A DNA stretch of 64,000 nucleotides, from NCBI RefSeq assembly GCF_900637665.1, contig NZ_LR134386.1:3898501-3962500 (forward strand). The letters run 5' to 3'. This DNA comes from Chryseobacterium nakagawai. GTDB lineage: Bacteria; Bacteroidota; Bacteroidia; Flavobacteriales; Weeksellaceae. The translations under genes and the position numbers were made by a program. The first letter of the stretch is position 1. Each line of letters starts with the position of its first letter. The notes under the pieces were generated by a model. The model was given only the letters and a program-made list of their open reading frames with translations. It did no database searches and was not told where the DNA came from. Below are positions 34,752 to 42,806 of the stretch, piece by piece.

Positions 34752-34764
34752 CCAAACACTGCCT
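34752..34764 (+). repeat. 13-base ICE motif GCCAAACACTGCC, copy 3
   Basis: This exact third copy ends only 10 bases before the start codon of the first HTH gene (34775), where a regulator could block or aid its expression. Confidence 0.7.
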
Positions 34765-34774
34765 CTCAACGCCA

Positions 34775-35158
34775 ATGACTACAACATTTCCCAGTTATGT
34801 AATAAGCCATTATAAATTAGACTTCCACAGAAAAATTGAGCAGAATATGGAAGTTATCGCAATACAAAAATCCCTACTGGATGGAATGAAAAAAGAGCTG
34901 AAAGCACTTTTGGAACTGACCGAAAACGCTACTCGGAAATATACCCCGATTTTCAAAGAAGAGAAATGGCTCGATAACCAGGAAGTGTGCCTGATGATGA
35001 ACATTACCAAACGGACTTTGCAGACCTATAAGGATAAAGGCTTATTGCCTTACTCCAAGCTTAACCGCAAAAATTATTATAAACTTTCGGATGTGCAGGC
35101 TTTGCTAAAAGGCAAACATTCGTATAATACCAATGACAATGGATTTACTGACGAATGA
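34775..35158 (+). CDS. Helix-turn-helix (excisionase/MerR-like) protein A
   Basis: The 127-residue protein has a helical N-terminal half (EQNMEVIAIQKSLLDGMKKELKALLELTE) and a C-terminal winged-helix domain of the HTH_17/excisionase type: EEKWLDNQEVCLMMNITKRTLQTYKDKGLLPYSKLNRKNYY. Such genes occur in pairs on CTn-type elements and act as excision or transfer regulators. Its end overlaps the next gene by 26 bases. A copy of the 13-base ICE motif lies immediately upstream of the start. Confidence 0.85.
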   Translation: MTTTFPSYVISHYKLDFHRKIEQNMEVIAIQKSLLDGMKKELKALLELTENATRKYTPIFKEEKWLDNQEVCLMMNITKRTLQTYKDKGLLPYSKLNRKNYYKLSDVQALLKGKHSYNTNDNGFTDE

Positions 35159-35432
35159 AACCGAAGAAATCATCGAACAACAGGAGATGATAATGCGGTT
35201 GCGAAGCCGTATTGAAGAAATATTAAAAAACTACCGCCCCGTAATGAACGGAGAAATATACCTGTCGGGCGAAGATGTATGCAAGCTGTTACACATCAGT
35301 AAACGTACTTTGCAACAATATCGTGATGACAATATTCTGCCGTATATTCAAATAGGAGGCAAAATCATTTATAAAGAAACAGATTTATTGAGTGTATTGG
35401 AGCAAAACTATTGTAGCCAAAAAATCAAATAA
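35133..35432 (+). CDS. Helix-turn-helix (excisionase/MerR-like) protein B
   Basis: The 99-residue protein has the same domain order as its neighbour: a helical lead (IIEQQEMIMRLRSRIEEILKNYRP), then GEIYLSGEDVCKLLHISKRTLQQYRDDNILPYIQIGGKIIYKETDL. The shared core phrase (KRTLQ.Y.D..(L/I)LPY) shows that the two are paralogues. Their overlapping frames imply coupled translation and perhaps a heteromeric DNA-bending complex. The likely target is the element ends or the mob/tra control region. Confidence 0.85.
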   Translation: MTMDLLTNETEEIIEQQEMIMRLRSRIEEILKNYRPVMNGEIYLSGEDVCKLLHISKRTLQQYRDDNILPYIQIGGKIIYKETDLLSVLEQNYCSQKIK

Positions 35433-35483
35433 TCTATGATCAAATTTAGTTTAGGGCATATTTCTATATCGAAATGAGTTTTG

Positions 35484-35491
35484 TATCTTTG
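35484..35491 (+). promoter_or_regulatory. Promoter -7 box TATCTTTG before the structured leader
   Basis: Exact match to the Bacteroidota consensus TAnnTTTG. Transcription would start at about 35498 and give a leader of about 210 nt before the receiver gene at 35710. Confidence 0.7.
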
Positions 35492-35497
35492 TAGAAG

Positions 35498-35709
35498 ATA
35501 GAAAATACTTAAAGTGTTTTTGCTTTAGGTTCCGCATTAGAAACTGGTAATTTTTAAATCCCCGGAACAGATAAGTAAGAACGCTCACGTCATAGGCGTG
35601 GGCGTCCGCTTATTTGGGGGATGGCGTACCAGTGCCTTAATGCCGGTAAGTGTGATTGCCTACGCTTTCTTTTTTTGTGTAGGGTTCATGAAAAAGAAAA
35701 AATGGCATT
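35498..35709 (+). ncRNA. Highly structured leader RNA upstream of the receiver gene
   Basis: Helix 1 pairs 35507-35514 with 35523-35530. A long interrupted stem is formed by five nested helices: 35534-35539 with 35638-35643, 35543-35549 with 35627-35633, 35558-35563 with 35617-35622, 35571-35575 with 35609-35613, and 35581-35589 with 35597-35605. A third hairpin pairs CCTAC with GTAGG (35659-35663 and 35680-35684). An alternative pairing of 35529-35533 with 35564-35568 excludes helix 1 and the outer stem. This looks like a regulatory 5' leader or an independent small RNA; it matches no class I can name. Confidence 0.65.
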
Positions 35710-36099
35710 ATGGATACAATAAACAGACCCAAACAATCTCTGGCATTTATCAATGATAAAAGCCTCATCTTAGATAGTATTTGCAATGACCTCTCTGGTT
35801 CAGGATTTGAAATACTCTTCCGCTTGGAGCATGTCGAAGATGGAATAACTCAATTATCCGCTTTAAAAGCACTTCCAGAAGTCTGTATCATAGACTTAGA
35901 TTTTTACGATAATGATGTGCTGGTACAGCTTCAGGAATTAAGAGAAAAATATCCACGTATTAAATTGATTGCCCATAGTGATATTGATGATGAGAAAGTT
36001 GGCAAGGCTCTTTTAAATATTGGTTTTTCGAGTTGTTTATTGGTTGGCAGTGATGTTGCTGATTTTAAAAAAGCGATTGAAAAAGTTGTAGAAAATTAA
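35710..36099 (+). CDS. Stand-alone receiver-domain (CheY-like) protein
   Basis: The 129-residue protein is a single response-regulator receiver domain. The phosphorylation aspartate lies in VCIIDLDFYDND, the switch residue region is KLIAHSDIDD, and the conserved lysine region is less clear. There is no output domain, so it would act through protein contacts or as a phosphate sink. The start is the ATG at 35710; a short out-of-frame ORF (ATG at 35688, 22 codons) overlaps it. Its neighbour downstream is convergent, so it is monocistronic, driven from the leader promoter. Confidence 0.8.
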   Translation: MDTINRPKQSLAFINDKSLILDSICNDLSGSGFEILFRLEHVEDGITQLSALKALPEVCIIDLDFYDNDVLVQLQELREKYPRIKLIAHSDIDDEKVGKALLNIGFSSCLLVGSDVADFKKAIEKVVEN

Positions 36100-36108
36100 T
36101 TATTATAT

Positions 36109-36993
36109 TTAGTCAATCCCCAACCCTTTATGCATTTCATGCCATTCTTTTCCGAATTGTATACTTTTTAGTGCAGCTTTTCGCTTTTCTTCGGGCAAAC
36201 AATCGATACAGGTTGGATACTGAAGTCCTTTATAATTTTGCTTACATTGAGGACATAGTTCCATCTTTTTGATATCAAGATTATAAGCGCATTTTCTGCA
36301 CGCAGTTATTGCATCTTCAAAGGAAAGATATTTGATACAGTCATTTACATGAAGTAAAAAAGCTTCTTTCTCAATCTGCTCTGCATCCTTATTTTTAGCA
36401 CGTTCTCTTTGTAACCAATATCGGATATTAGATAGATTGTTCTTATTTGCCCATTTATCCTTTGAAACAAAACATTTATCTTGAACCTCGTAAGCATCTT
36501 CATTTTCGTAAAATATAGAAATGAGTTCATTTGCCGTTCTGAAAATTGCTTCATCAAATTCATGCTTACAATCTGCACAGCGATATTTTGGAGTTTTCCT
36601 TACCCTTACGCTTGGATTTTTGTTATTGCAATTTGAACAAAGTGGAACGGGTTCATAATTATATTTTTTTAGCACATAATCTGTAAAATCAGACTTACTA
36701 ACTTCTTGATTGCTATCTATGTAGTCTTTAGTATATCCTCTTATTAGTTCTCTTAAATAATCGGAATATTTTCTTGGATGAGAATTATGTTGTATAGTTA
36801 ATGTATCAGTACTACTGCAAATTTCGCATTTATCTTTAATAAATTCTGACCTCCTTTCTTTCCAGTCTTTTGTATGCCAGGAGCGCTGTTCCTCTTTGGA
36901 CCCATTCCAATACTGTGCTTTTGCAAGTTCCAACTGAATTTCGCTATTTACTAATTGGTCTCTTAGTTCTATAAGTTCGTTATAGGTTAGCAT
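36109..36993 (-). CDS. Zinc-binding protein with HNH-like start, third gene of the Gabija cassette
   Basis: I do not recognise a named family for this 294-residue protein. It has six CxxC pairs: C56/C59 (CEIC), C119/C122, C139/C142, C232/C235, C247/C250 and C262/C265. The first is followed by LTIQHNSH (H69, H72), an HNH-like arrangement with a basic helix before it (DWKERRSEFIKDK). The others form zinc ribbons. It lies 98 bases downstream of gajB on the same strand and has the same AT-rich composition, so it probably arrived with that cassette. A nuclease or nucleic-acid sensor role is inference. Confidence 0.7.
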   Translation of the reverse strand: MLTYNELIELRDQLVNSEIQLELAKAQYWNGSKEEQRSWHTKDWKERRSEFIKDKCEICSSTDTLTIQHNSHPRKYSDYLRELIRGYTKDYIDSNQEVSKSDFTDYVLKKYNYEPVPLCSNCNNKNPSVRVRKTPKYRCADCKHEFDEAIFRTANELISIFYENEDAYEVQDKCFVSKDKWANKNNLSNIRYWLQRERAKNKDAEQIEKEAFLLHVNDCIKYLSFEDAITACRKCAYNLDIKKMELCPQCKQNYKGLQYPTCIDCLPEEKRKAALKSIQFGKEWHEMHKGLGID

Positions 36994-37091
36994 TTGCTTT
37001 TACTAATTTTTAAGCACCATTTTGGTGCATACTTTTTTTGTAAATATATTCTTTGACTATCCCTTTCACAATCTTTTCGAAACGTCAGCAG

Positions 37092-38912
37092 TTATATCAA
37101 TTCTTCTTGTGTTACTATCTTTATGGCTTCACCAAATTTCTTTTTGAGATCAATATCTTTTATACTATCCGGAAATGCCATTGCTAATAGATATTTTGGT
37201 CTGGATAGGGCTACATATATTAATCTCCTCGTTTCATCAGGAAAAATATTTCCGCTGTTTGATATGTTTTCAAATAAGATGTTATCCTTATGCTTTCTTT
37301 CATTGAAGAAAACAAGAATTGAATCCAAGGTTTGACCTTTGACTTGGTGTATTGTTGTAATGGGAATATTAAAAGCAGAAAAAGACTTCTTGAAATGCTG
37401 GCTTACGGTTTCCAATAATGTAGTTTTTTCGAAGTATTTTGATTTTCTATTTCGTAAATTAAAGTCAACGTCATAATTAAGTTTCAATCTGTTTTTTAGA
37501 AAAAGCTGAGTTTCTGTTGTCCAGTCTTGTACAGTTTTGCTAAAATCAGGTAATTCATTTAAGATGGTAATCATTAAAGAATTAAAATGAGGATCAACAC
37601 TCTTTTCTTTTTCAATTTCCTTTAGTATATGATAATCAGATGTATCAGTATAAATGAGCTGAATACTTATTGCTCGTATTTCTTTTATTGCATTTTTAAT
37701 ATCACCGCTGATGTAGAGATTTTTAGCATAAATGATATCTTTAGGTAGTTCTGTACCCCAAGGTCTTTGTTCTAGTTTTTTTCCCAGCAACGAATCTTTT
37801 AACGAATTTCCCCTAACTACAATACAGCTATTAAGGTGTTTCTTTGTTGAACAATAATCGTCATAATGTTTAATTATTAATTGGTGATTATTGCTTGAAT
37901 ATTTGTACACTATAACAGAGTTATTTTGCTCCTCACAGTCAACACTATTAATTGCTAAGTCGTCTGAACGTCTAACTTTAGAAAAAACATCAATGATACT
38001 TTGAGGCGAACGTCTATTGTCGGTCAAGTCATAAGATTGCCAAGTTTGATCGCTTTCATATTTTCTTAAGAATTCATCAGGTTTTGCGTCTCTCCATTCA
38101 TACAGGCTTTGATAAGGGTCTCCAATTAATTCAATGTTTTTCAGGCCTTGGTTCACCAATTCCTCAAATATGGCGTGCTGTATTAAAGAATTGTCCTGAG
38201 CCTCATCAATTATAACAAAAGGGAATCTTAGACTAAGCCATTGGCAAATTTTGGGGTTATTTCTTAATAAATGTAGTGCAATATATGCAGAGTCTCCAGT
38301 TGATATAAGACCTTTTGTAAATTGTCTATTTTTTATTAGCTGACAATACTTATTAAAATTCTCTCTATCTACTTTATCCAGAGATGGTTGATTACCATTT
38401 ATTGAAAATGTACCATCAGGCTCAATTCTTATTTCGCTCGGAGGATATAAATGAAAAATACTGCGATTATTTTTTGCTTTATATTCTGCGTTATTCAAAG
38501 GTCGTAACAAACCATCTAGTGTCTTTCCATTTTTTACGTAGGTCGTTTTCCACATGTCATCTAAGATATTTGTATGATCAAGTATCTTTGGTCTATTGAA
38601 ATCACGATTAAGCAAATTATAAAAAGGAAGTGTAATAAATTTATTTATAAAACTATCAATGGTTGATACGTGGTTAGGAAACTGAAGTGATTTACCGCTT
38701 AGCTTTCTATATGCTTCATTAATTTCGTCTTTAGCAGAATTAGTGAACGATAAACAAGCTACACCAGAATGACCTCCGATTTCTTTTGAAGTTTCTAAAT
38801 TTAAAATCTTCTTCGCAATAGTGGTTGTTTTTCCACTACCTGGGCAGGCACTTAGAATAACTTTCCCCCTAGCTTGTAGATAAGCTAATCTTTCCTCATT
38901 TTCAAAATACAT
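37092..38912 (-). CDS. gajB: GajB-like UvrD/Rep-family helicase (Gabija defence)
   Basis: The 606-residue superfamily 1 helicase has Walker A ACPGSGKTT (22-30), Walker B FVIIDEAQD (about 232-240), an IELIGDPYQSLYEWR motif III region, VKGQTLDS and the C-terminal VALSRPKYLLAM. GajB is the partner of GajA in Gabija, where it is thought to sense or process DNA ends and control the GajA nuclease. Its start overlaps the gajA stop by one base (38912). It is longer than many GajB proteins (about 500 residues). A general UvrD helicase paired with an OLD nuclease is the alternative name for the same arrangement. Confidence 0.85.
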   Translation of the reverse strand: MYFENEERLAYLQARGKVILSACPGSGKTTTIAKKILNLETSKEIGGHSGVACLSFTNSAKDEINEAYRKLSGKSLQFPNHVSTIDSFINKFITLPFYNLLNRDFNRPKILDHTNILDDMWKTTYVKNGKTLDGLLRPLNNAEYKAKNNRSIFHLYPPSEIRIEPDGTFSINGNQPSLDKVDRENFNKYCQLIKNRQFTKGLISTGDSAYIALHLLRNNPKICQWLSLRFPFVIIDEAQDNSLIQHAIFEELVNQGLKNIELIGDPYQSLYEWRDAKPDEFLRKYESDQTWQSYDLTDNRRSPQSIIDVFSKVRRSDDLAINSVDCEEQNNSVIVYKYSSNNHQLIIKHYDDYCSTKKHLNSCIVVRGNSLKDSLLGKKLEQRPWGTELPKDIIYAKNLYISGDIKNAIKEIRAISIQLIYTDTSDYHILKEIEKEKSVDPHFNSLMITILNELPDFSKTVQDWTTETQLFLKNRLKLNYDVDFNLRNRKSKYFEKTTLLETVSQHFKKSFSAFNIPITTIHQVKGQTLDSILVFFNERKHKDNILFENISNSGNIFPDETRRLIYVALSRPKYLLAMAFPDSIKDIDLKKKFGEAIKIVTQEELI

Positions 38913-40840
38913 TATAATCCGTTTTTTAAATGAGTTAATGCATTTAATATATACTTTGGAACCATAAATGATGCTTTTGCATCTTCCAAATTATCCAGCA
39001 AATGAATTGAGAAGTCCTGTGCAAATTCAGCTTTAGCGGGAAAAGTTTTCCATAGGAGAATTGCAACTTTCCTTCTTTGCTCATCTGTCATTAAATCTGT
39101 AGCAAATGTCGCCATATAAGCAACAATTTTAATGATTTTAGCACTTTCTACAAGGTCTAAATATTGTACTAAAAAGTTGCTTTTAAAATTTCTCCTATCA
39201 TCATTTATGTTATGCAATGCAATTTCGTATTCTAATGTTTTGAATGACTCAAAGATTTGAATGTTATCTGCATTATTCTTTACAGAATTCAAGTTTTTTA
39301 TTCTCGATACTGCATTACCTTTTTGAATAGAATCATCTAACAGATCGAGAATAGTGGTATCATTTATCAAACTATCAAAACTATATTCAGTTTTTTTCGA
39401 ATCTGTAAATCTATCATCATCTGTGATGATGGAAATAGGTTTGTTAATTCTCTCTAATAGATTTGAATGATTAAAAAGATAGAGGAATGGATAGAAAGAT
39501 GTTCCTTTTACGTTAACAATTTCGGTTCTGTAATCCTCCAATTTATAGTCCTCCAAAAGAGTAAACGCTGAAATCAATAGTTCTTCTGAAATACCTTCAA
39601 TGAACAAAATTGATTTTGCAAATAAAAGTTGAGATTTGGTCACGTCTATATATCTCTGAAGCTTCTTCATTCTATTTTCCAAATCAGGATCTAACAATTC
39701 CTTATTTTTGGTGGTATCTTCGATTAATTTTTCAGACTCTCTATTTTGAAATTGTTTATCAAGTTTTGTCGCTTTGCCACAATCCAAAAGGATAAGATTC
39801 TTTAGGGGGACTTTTGAAGTTAAAGTCGGTGAATGAGTAGTTATAAATAGCTGACTATTTTCGGTAGCATTTGCATTGTTGAGAAAGTTATAAAGGCTTA
39901 GTTGCAATTGGGGATGCAGATGAGATTCAGGCTCTTCAATTAATAAGGCGAAATGAGGAAGACCATTATCTTTAATTTGCTCTTTTATATCACCAAGAAC
40001 TACTGCTATGTATATCAGATTGTTTAACCCTAAACTATTTTGCCATAAATGAAATCCTTCATCCGTTAGGGTTGATCTATCATGTGGAAGATAGGGTTTA
40101 ATAGCATTAACAATATATTCTGTTTTTGCTTCTTCAATTCTAACCCCAATTTTATTATCAATAACTTTCTTAAAAATACTTTCGAGATTTGTATTCACCC
40201 CATCTCTGGTATTTTTTACCTCATCACGGCTCAACAATTGAGAATTAGCATCTTTAATAATTTGTTCAATTTCAGACTCAGACTTTTCTCTCTTTACAAA
40301 TCGTCTTATAACTTTTCCAAGAATATTATTCCGAGTGCTCAGTAGATCTTTAGTACTATCTCTCAATGCCCCTAAATAGTAATGTTGAAAAAGTTCAAAT
40401 GTTTTATAATCGGCTTTTTGCCCATCAATATTTCCTGTATTATATGAGAAGTTCGGATATTTCCCATCTTTCTCTTCGTAAGAAATCGATATTTTAGCAT
40501 AATCTTCTTCGATTTTATTAGGATCGATTACCATATATTCATAAAAAGCTCCTTTTTGCGCTGTAGATAGCCCTTTGAAAACATATGTTATAGTAATGAG
40601 TGAAGACTTTTGAATAGTTTTGATTCCTCCGTTCTCTACTGTTTTTTGATGAAAGTCATCAGATGAAACAGAAATCTCTCTGATAGGCTCTCCAATATTA
40701 TATAACAGACGTATAGCGTCAATGATTGCTGATTTTCCACACCCATTTTCACCAATAATTATATTTAATTTGGGGTCAAATTCTGTTTCAATTGCTTCGA
40801 TTCCTTTGTAATTCTCAACTTTTATATAGGATAAATACAT
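38912..40840 (-). CDS. gajA: GajA-like OLD-family ATPase/TOPRIM nuclease (Gabija defence)
   Basis: The 642-residue protein has an N-terminal ABC-type ATPase: Walker A GENGCGKS (30-37), then LLIEEPESHLHPQL (299-312) with Walker B and the OLD signature, and THS (335-337). A TOPRIM nuclease domain follows with the acidic E415 (LFIEGISEE) and D474-D476 (ITDDDRF). This is the GajA layout; GajA cuts DNA when nucleotide levels fall during phage infection. All key residues are present. The gene starts the cassette, with 420 bases of non-coding DNA upstream. Confidence 0.88.
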   Translation of the reverse strand: MYLSYIKVENYKGIEAIETEFDPKLNIIIGENGCGKSAIIDAIRLLYNIGEPIREISVSSDDFHQKTVENGGIKTIQKSSLITITYVFKGLSTAQKGAFYEYMVIDPNKIEEDYAKISISYEEKDGKYPNFSYNTGNIDGQKADYKTFELFQHYYLGALRDSTKDLLSTRNNILGKVIRRFVKREKSESEIEQIIKDANSQLLSRDEVKNTRDGVNTNLESIFKKVIDNKIGVRIEEAKTEYIVNAIKPYLPHDRSTLTDEGFHLWQNSLGLNNLIYIAVVLGDIKEQIKDNGLPHFALLIEEPESHLHPQLQLSLYNFLNNANATENSQLFITTHSPTLTSKVPLKNLILLDCGKATKLDKQFQNRESEKLIEDTTKNKELLDPDLENRMKKLQRYIDVTKSQLLFAKSILFIEGISEELLISAFTLLEDYKLEDYRTEIVNVKGTSFYPFLYLFNHSNLLERINKPISIITDDDRFTDSKKTEYSFDSLINDTTILDLLDDSIQKGNAVSRIKNLNSVKNNADNIQIFESFKTLEYEIALHNINDDRRNFKSNFLVQYLDLVESAKIIKIVAYMATFATDLMTDEQRRKVAILLWKTFPAKAEFAQDFSIHLLDNLEDAKASFMVPKYILNALTHLKNGL

Positions 40841-41261
40841 TTGCTTTTCTTGGTTAGAAATAAATAAACAAAGCTATAATGGTATGTATAGAATCAATTA
40901 AATTGAAAATAAGTTTTACAATCTCGTTGAGCAACAAACAATACTTCAAGCCTTTGGCTAATTTATAAAAAAAATGGTATTGTATGATAAATTGCTTTCA
41001 AAGTATTATTTCTAATCAAGCGACGTTCTTTTGCTTCTTTTCTTTGGTCGCAGATGTGAAAAGAAAAGAAGTCATTTCCAAAAACAACAAATGGGATAAT
41101 GAATATCCCATGAAAAGAATGTCGCAACCTGTTTGGTAAAATGTAGAGAAAGGGAACTGCATAGCGGTGCATTTTAGGAAAGTGGTTGCACCTTTTTAAA
41201 TGCGAAAAGGCGGTTCCGACCAAAGGAAGGATGCGTCTTTTCGCCGCCCGACCTTTTGGGG
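40841..41261. other. Non-coding region between gajA and the PRTRC cluster
   Basis: The region has an 11-bp inverted repeat (41034-41044 with 41061-41071) and an imperfect GC-rich inverted repeat (GCGAAAAG near 41201, CTTTTCGC near 41233) before the end of the ThiF-like gene. The latter could end transcription of the PRTRC operon. The one open frame (40963-41223) has no family likeness. The junction between AT-rich defence DNA and the higher-GC ICE backbone lies here, at about 41.0 kb. Confidence 0.5.
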
Positions 41262-42071
41262 TCAGGCGACTTTCAGGGGTTGGGTGTGGAAATTTTTCAG
41301 ATTAATGAAAAATCCCCTGTTTTCGGTCATTCCGTAGCGAAACATATTCCACAACAGCGAACAACCCATTTGAGCCAATGTTGCATTGATATACAAATCC
41401 TGTTTTTCTAAAGCTTCTGCCAAACTGCAACTTGGCGTATCGTCCGTTTGTTCGGACTGGTTTAGCAGTTCTCCAAATTCATCTGTAACCATTGGCAGGC
41501 TTGCCACCGTTTCATACCTTTCAGAGTCGGGTTGTTTGATACTTCCGATGGTAGATAGTAACACTTGCCCTGTATGTTGGCTGTTTCCAAAATCCAACCA
41601 ATATTTTGGTTCATCACGGTTGGCTCTGCGTTGTTTACTCATTGCTTTGAGCATTTCTGCAATATCAAACCTTGTCTTTACATTATCCACACAAGTAATA
41701 TAAATCGTAGCTTTCGCATTTTCGGGCAGTCCTCCTAAAGAATTGCGTTCAAACTTTTGGGTTTCTGCTTTCCAATTTGTTCCCATAAACCGATTAACAC
41801 GGTTTATGAGTGCTACCGATTTGTACAAGCCTGTTTCACTCGGTGCAAATCGCTGTCTGCCTAAATTGGCTTCCGTGATAATATCATCATCCCACAAACG
41901 AACATGCAATCCTGCGTGTCCCAATTCTGTTAAACTGTGGTTCATTTCCATTAAGGCGGTCAGCACCTTTGAACCTGTGCCACCTGCACCAATCAAATTG
42001 ACTTCAATCGGGTTAGTAGGGCTTATCAAATAGTTGTCCGTAAAATGAACGGCTGTTTTTACTGTTTCCAT
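41262..42071 (-). CDS. PRTRC system ThiF-family protein
   Basis: The 269-residue protein has the ThiF/E1-like adenylation fold: the nucleotide motif NLIGAGGTGSKVLTALMEMN (about 25-44), then RLWDDDIITEANLGRQRF with the conserved R and N/Q residues, and YITCVDNVKTR. E1-like enzymes activate the end of ubiquitin-like or sulfur-carrier proteins by adenylation; the substrate in PRTRC systems is not known. No CxxC zinc pairs are seen. The start codon overlaps the stop of the PRTRC B gene by one base. Confidence 0.88.
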   Translation of the reverse strand: METVKTAVHFTDNYLISPTNPIEVNLIGAGGTGSKVLTALMEMNHSLTELGHAGLHVRLWDDDIITEANLGRQRFAPSETGLYKSVALINRVNRFMGTNWKAETQKFERNSLGGLPENAKATIYITCVDNVKTRFDIAEMLKAMSKQRRANRDEPKYWLDFGNSQHTGQVLLSTIGSIKQPDSERYETVASLPMVTDEFGELLNQSEQTDDTPSCSLAEALEKQDLYINATLAQMGCSLLWNMFRYGMTENRGFFINLKNFHTQPLKVA

Positions 42072-42796
42072 TACAATAGATTTTTAAGGGTTTTGTTATA
42101 CGGTTTCAATACTTCTTTCGGAAAGGGTTTATCTGTATTGATAAGGTCTTTCCAAACTTTTACGCAATCGCCTTTTATGGGATTGTGTTTGCCCAATAAG
42201 TGGCTGAAATAACTATTGAAAAAGTAGTGTTCCCAAGCCTGTATAAATTCTTCCACCGAAGCCGATTTTTTAATATCAACGCTTACTGTACCCATACAAA
42301 CTTTACCATCTTCGTAAATATTGAAAAACGGAGCGTAATGCAGTTTAGTCTTATCGTTCGGTCTTCTGTCACTCGAAAGGGAATAAACGGCAAGACTGTT
42401 TTTGCTTGCTTTCCAAAGCATTGGCGGTACAAAGGCTTTACCATTGGGAATTTTCAGACCGTCCACAAAAAACAACTTTCTTTGCTGTGCTTTGGTGTAC
42501 CAGATTACCGTGGCTTTTTCTGCACTCGGATTAAGGTGCAAAATGTTTGTCGGTAAAATTCCGTTTGGTTTTAAAAAGGCTTTGTCCTTGTCTTTTTCGG
42601 TGCGAAGTGACTTTGCCAATATATTTGCTTCTCTCACGGTCAATGGGTGGGCATTGATTGGATTTCCGTTTTTATCCATATCAAAATGCTCTACATACAC
42701 ATCGGTTGTCCGTTCTTTGGTTTCGTAGAATACCAAAGCCGATTTGGGGTGGTATAATGTCCCGAAGTCCTGTGTTATATCGTTAATCGTTTCCAT
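42071..42796 (-). CDS. PRTRC system protein B
   Basis: The 241-residue protein fits PRTRC system protein B: an early PKSALVFYETKERTTDVYVEHFD, the central ATVIWYTKAQQRKLFF and LPVY-like beta segments, and the C-terminal WEHYFFNSYFSHL motif. It has no signal or membrane segment. Function is unknown; it always accompanies the ThiF-like protein, which suggests that the two act together. The gene lies 10 bases after an unrecognised 384-residue protein gene. Confidence 0.85.
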   Translation of the reverse strand: METINDITQDFGTLYHPKSALVFYETKERTTDVYVEHFDMDKNGNPINAHPLTVREANILAKSLRTEKDKDKAFLKPNGILPTNILHLNPSAEKATVIWYTKAQQRKLFFVDGLKIPNGKAFVPPMLWKASKNSLAVYSLSSDRRPNDKTKLHYAPFFNIYEDGKVCMGTVSVDIKKSASVEEFIQAWEHYFFNSYFSHLLGKHNPIKGDCVKVWKDLINTDKPFPKEVLKPYNKTLKNLL

Positions 42797-42806
42797 ATTC
42801 TTGTGT

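Noticed and set aside
35688..35756. 22-codon frame overlapping the receiver gene start
   Set aside because: Short, Lys-rich, out of frame with the gene and with no codon evidence; noted as a possible leader peptide only.
37014..37028. Hairpin GCACC/GGTGC followed by a T run on the plus strand
   Set aside because: The genes here run on the minus strand, where the hairpin has no T tail; it does not fit as a terminator of gajB.
40963..41223. Open frame upstream of the PRTRC ThiF-like gene
   Set aside because: Basic, low-complexity product, no family likeness, and covers inverted repeats.
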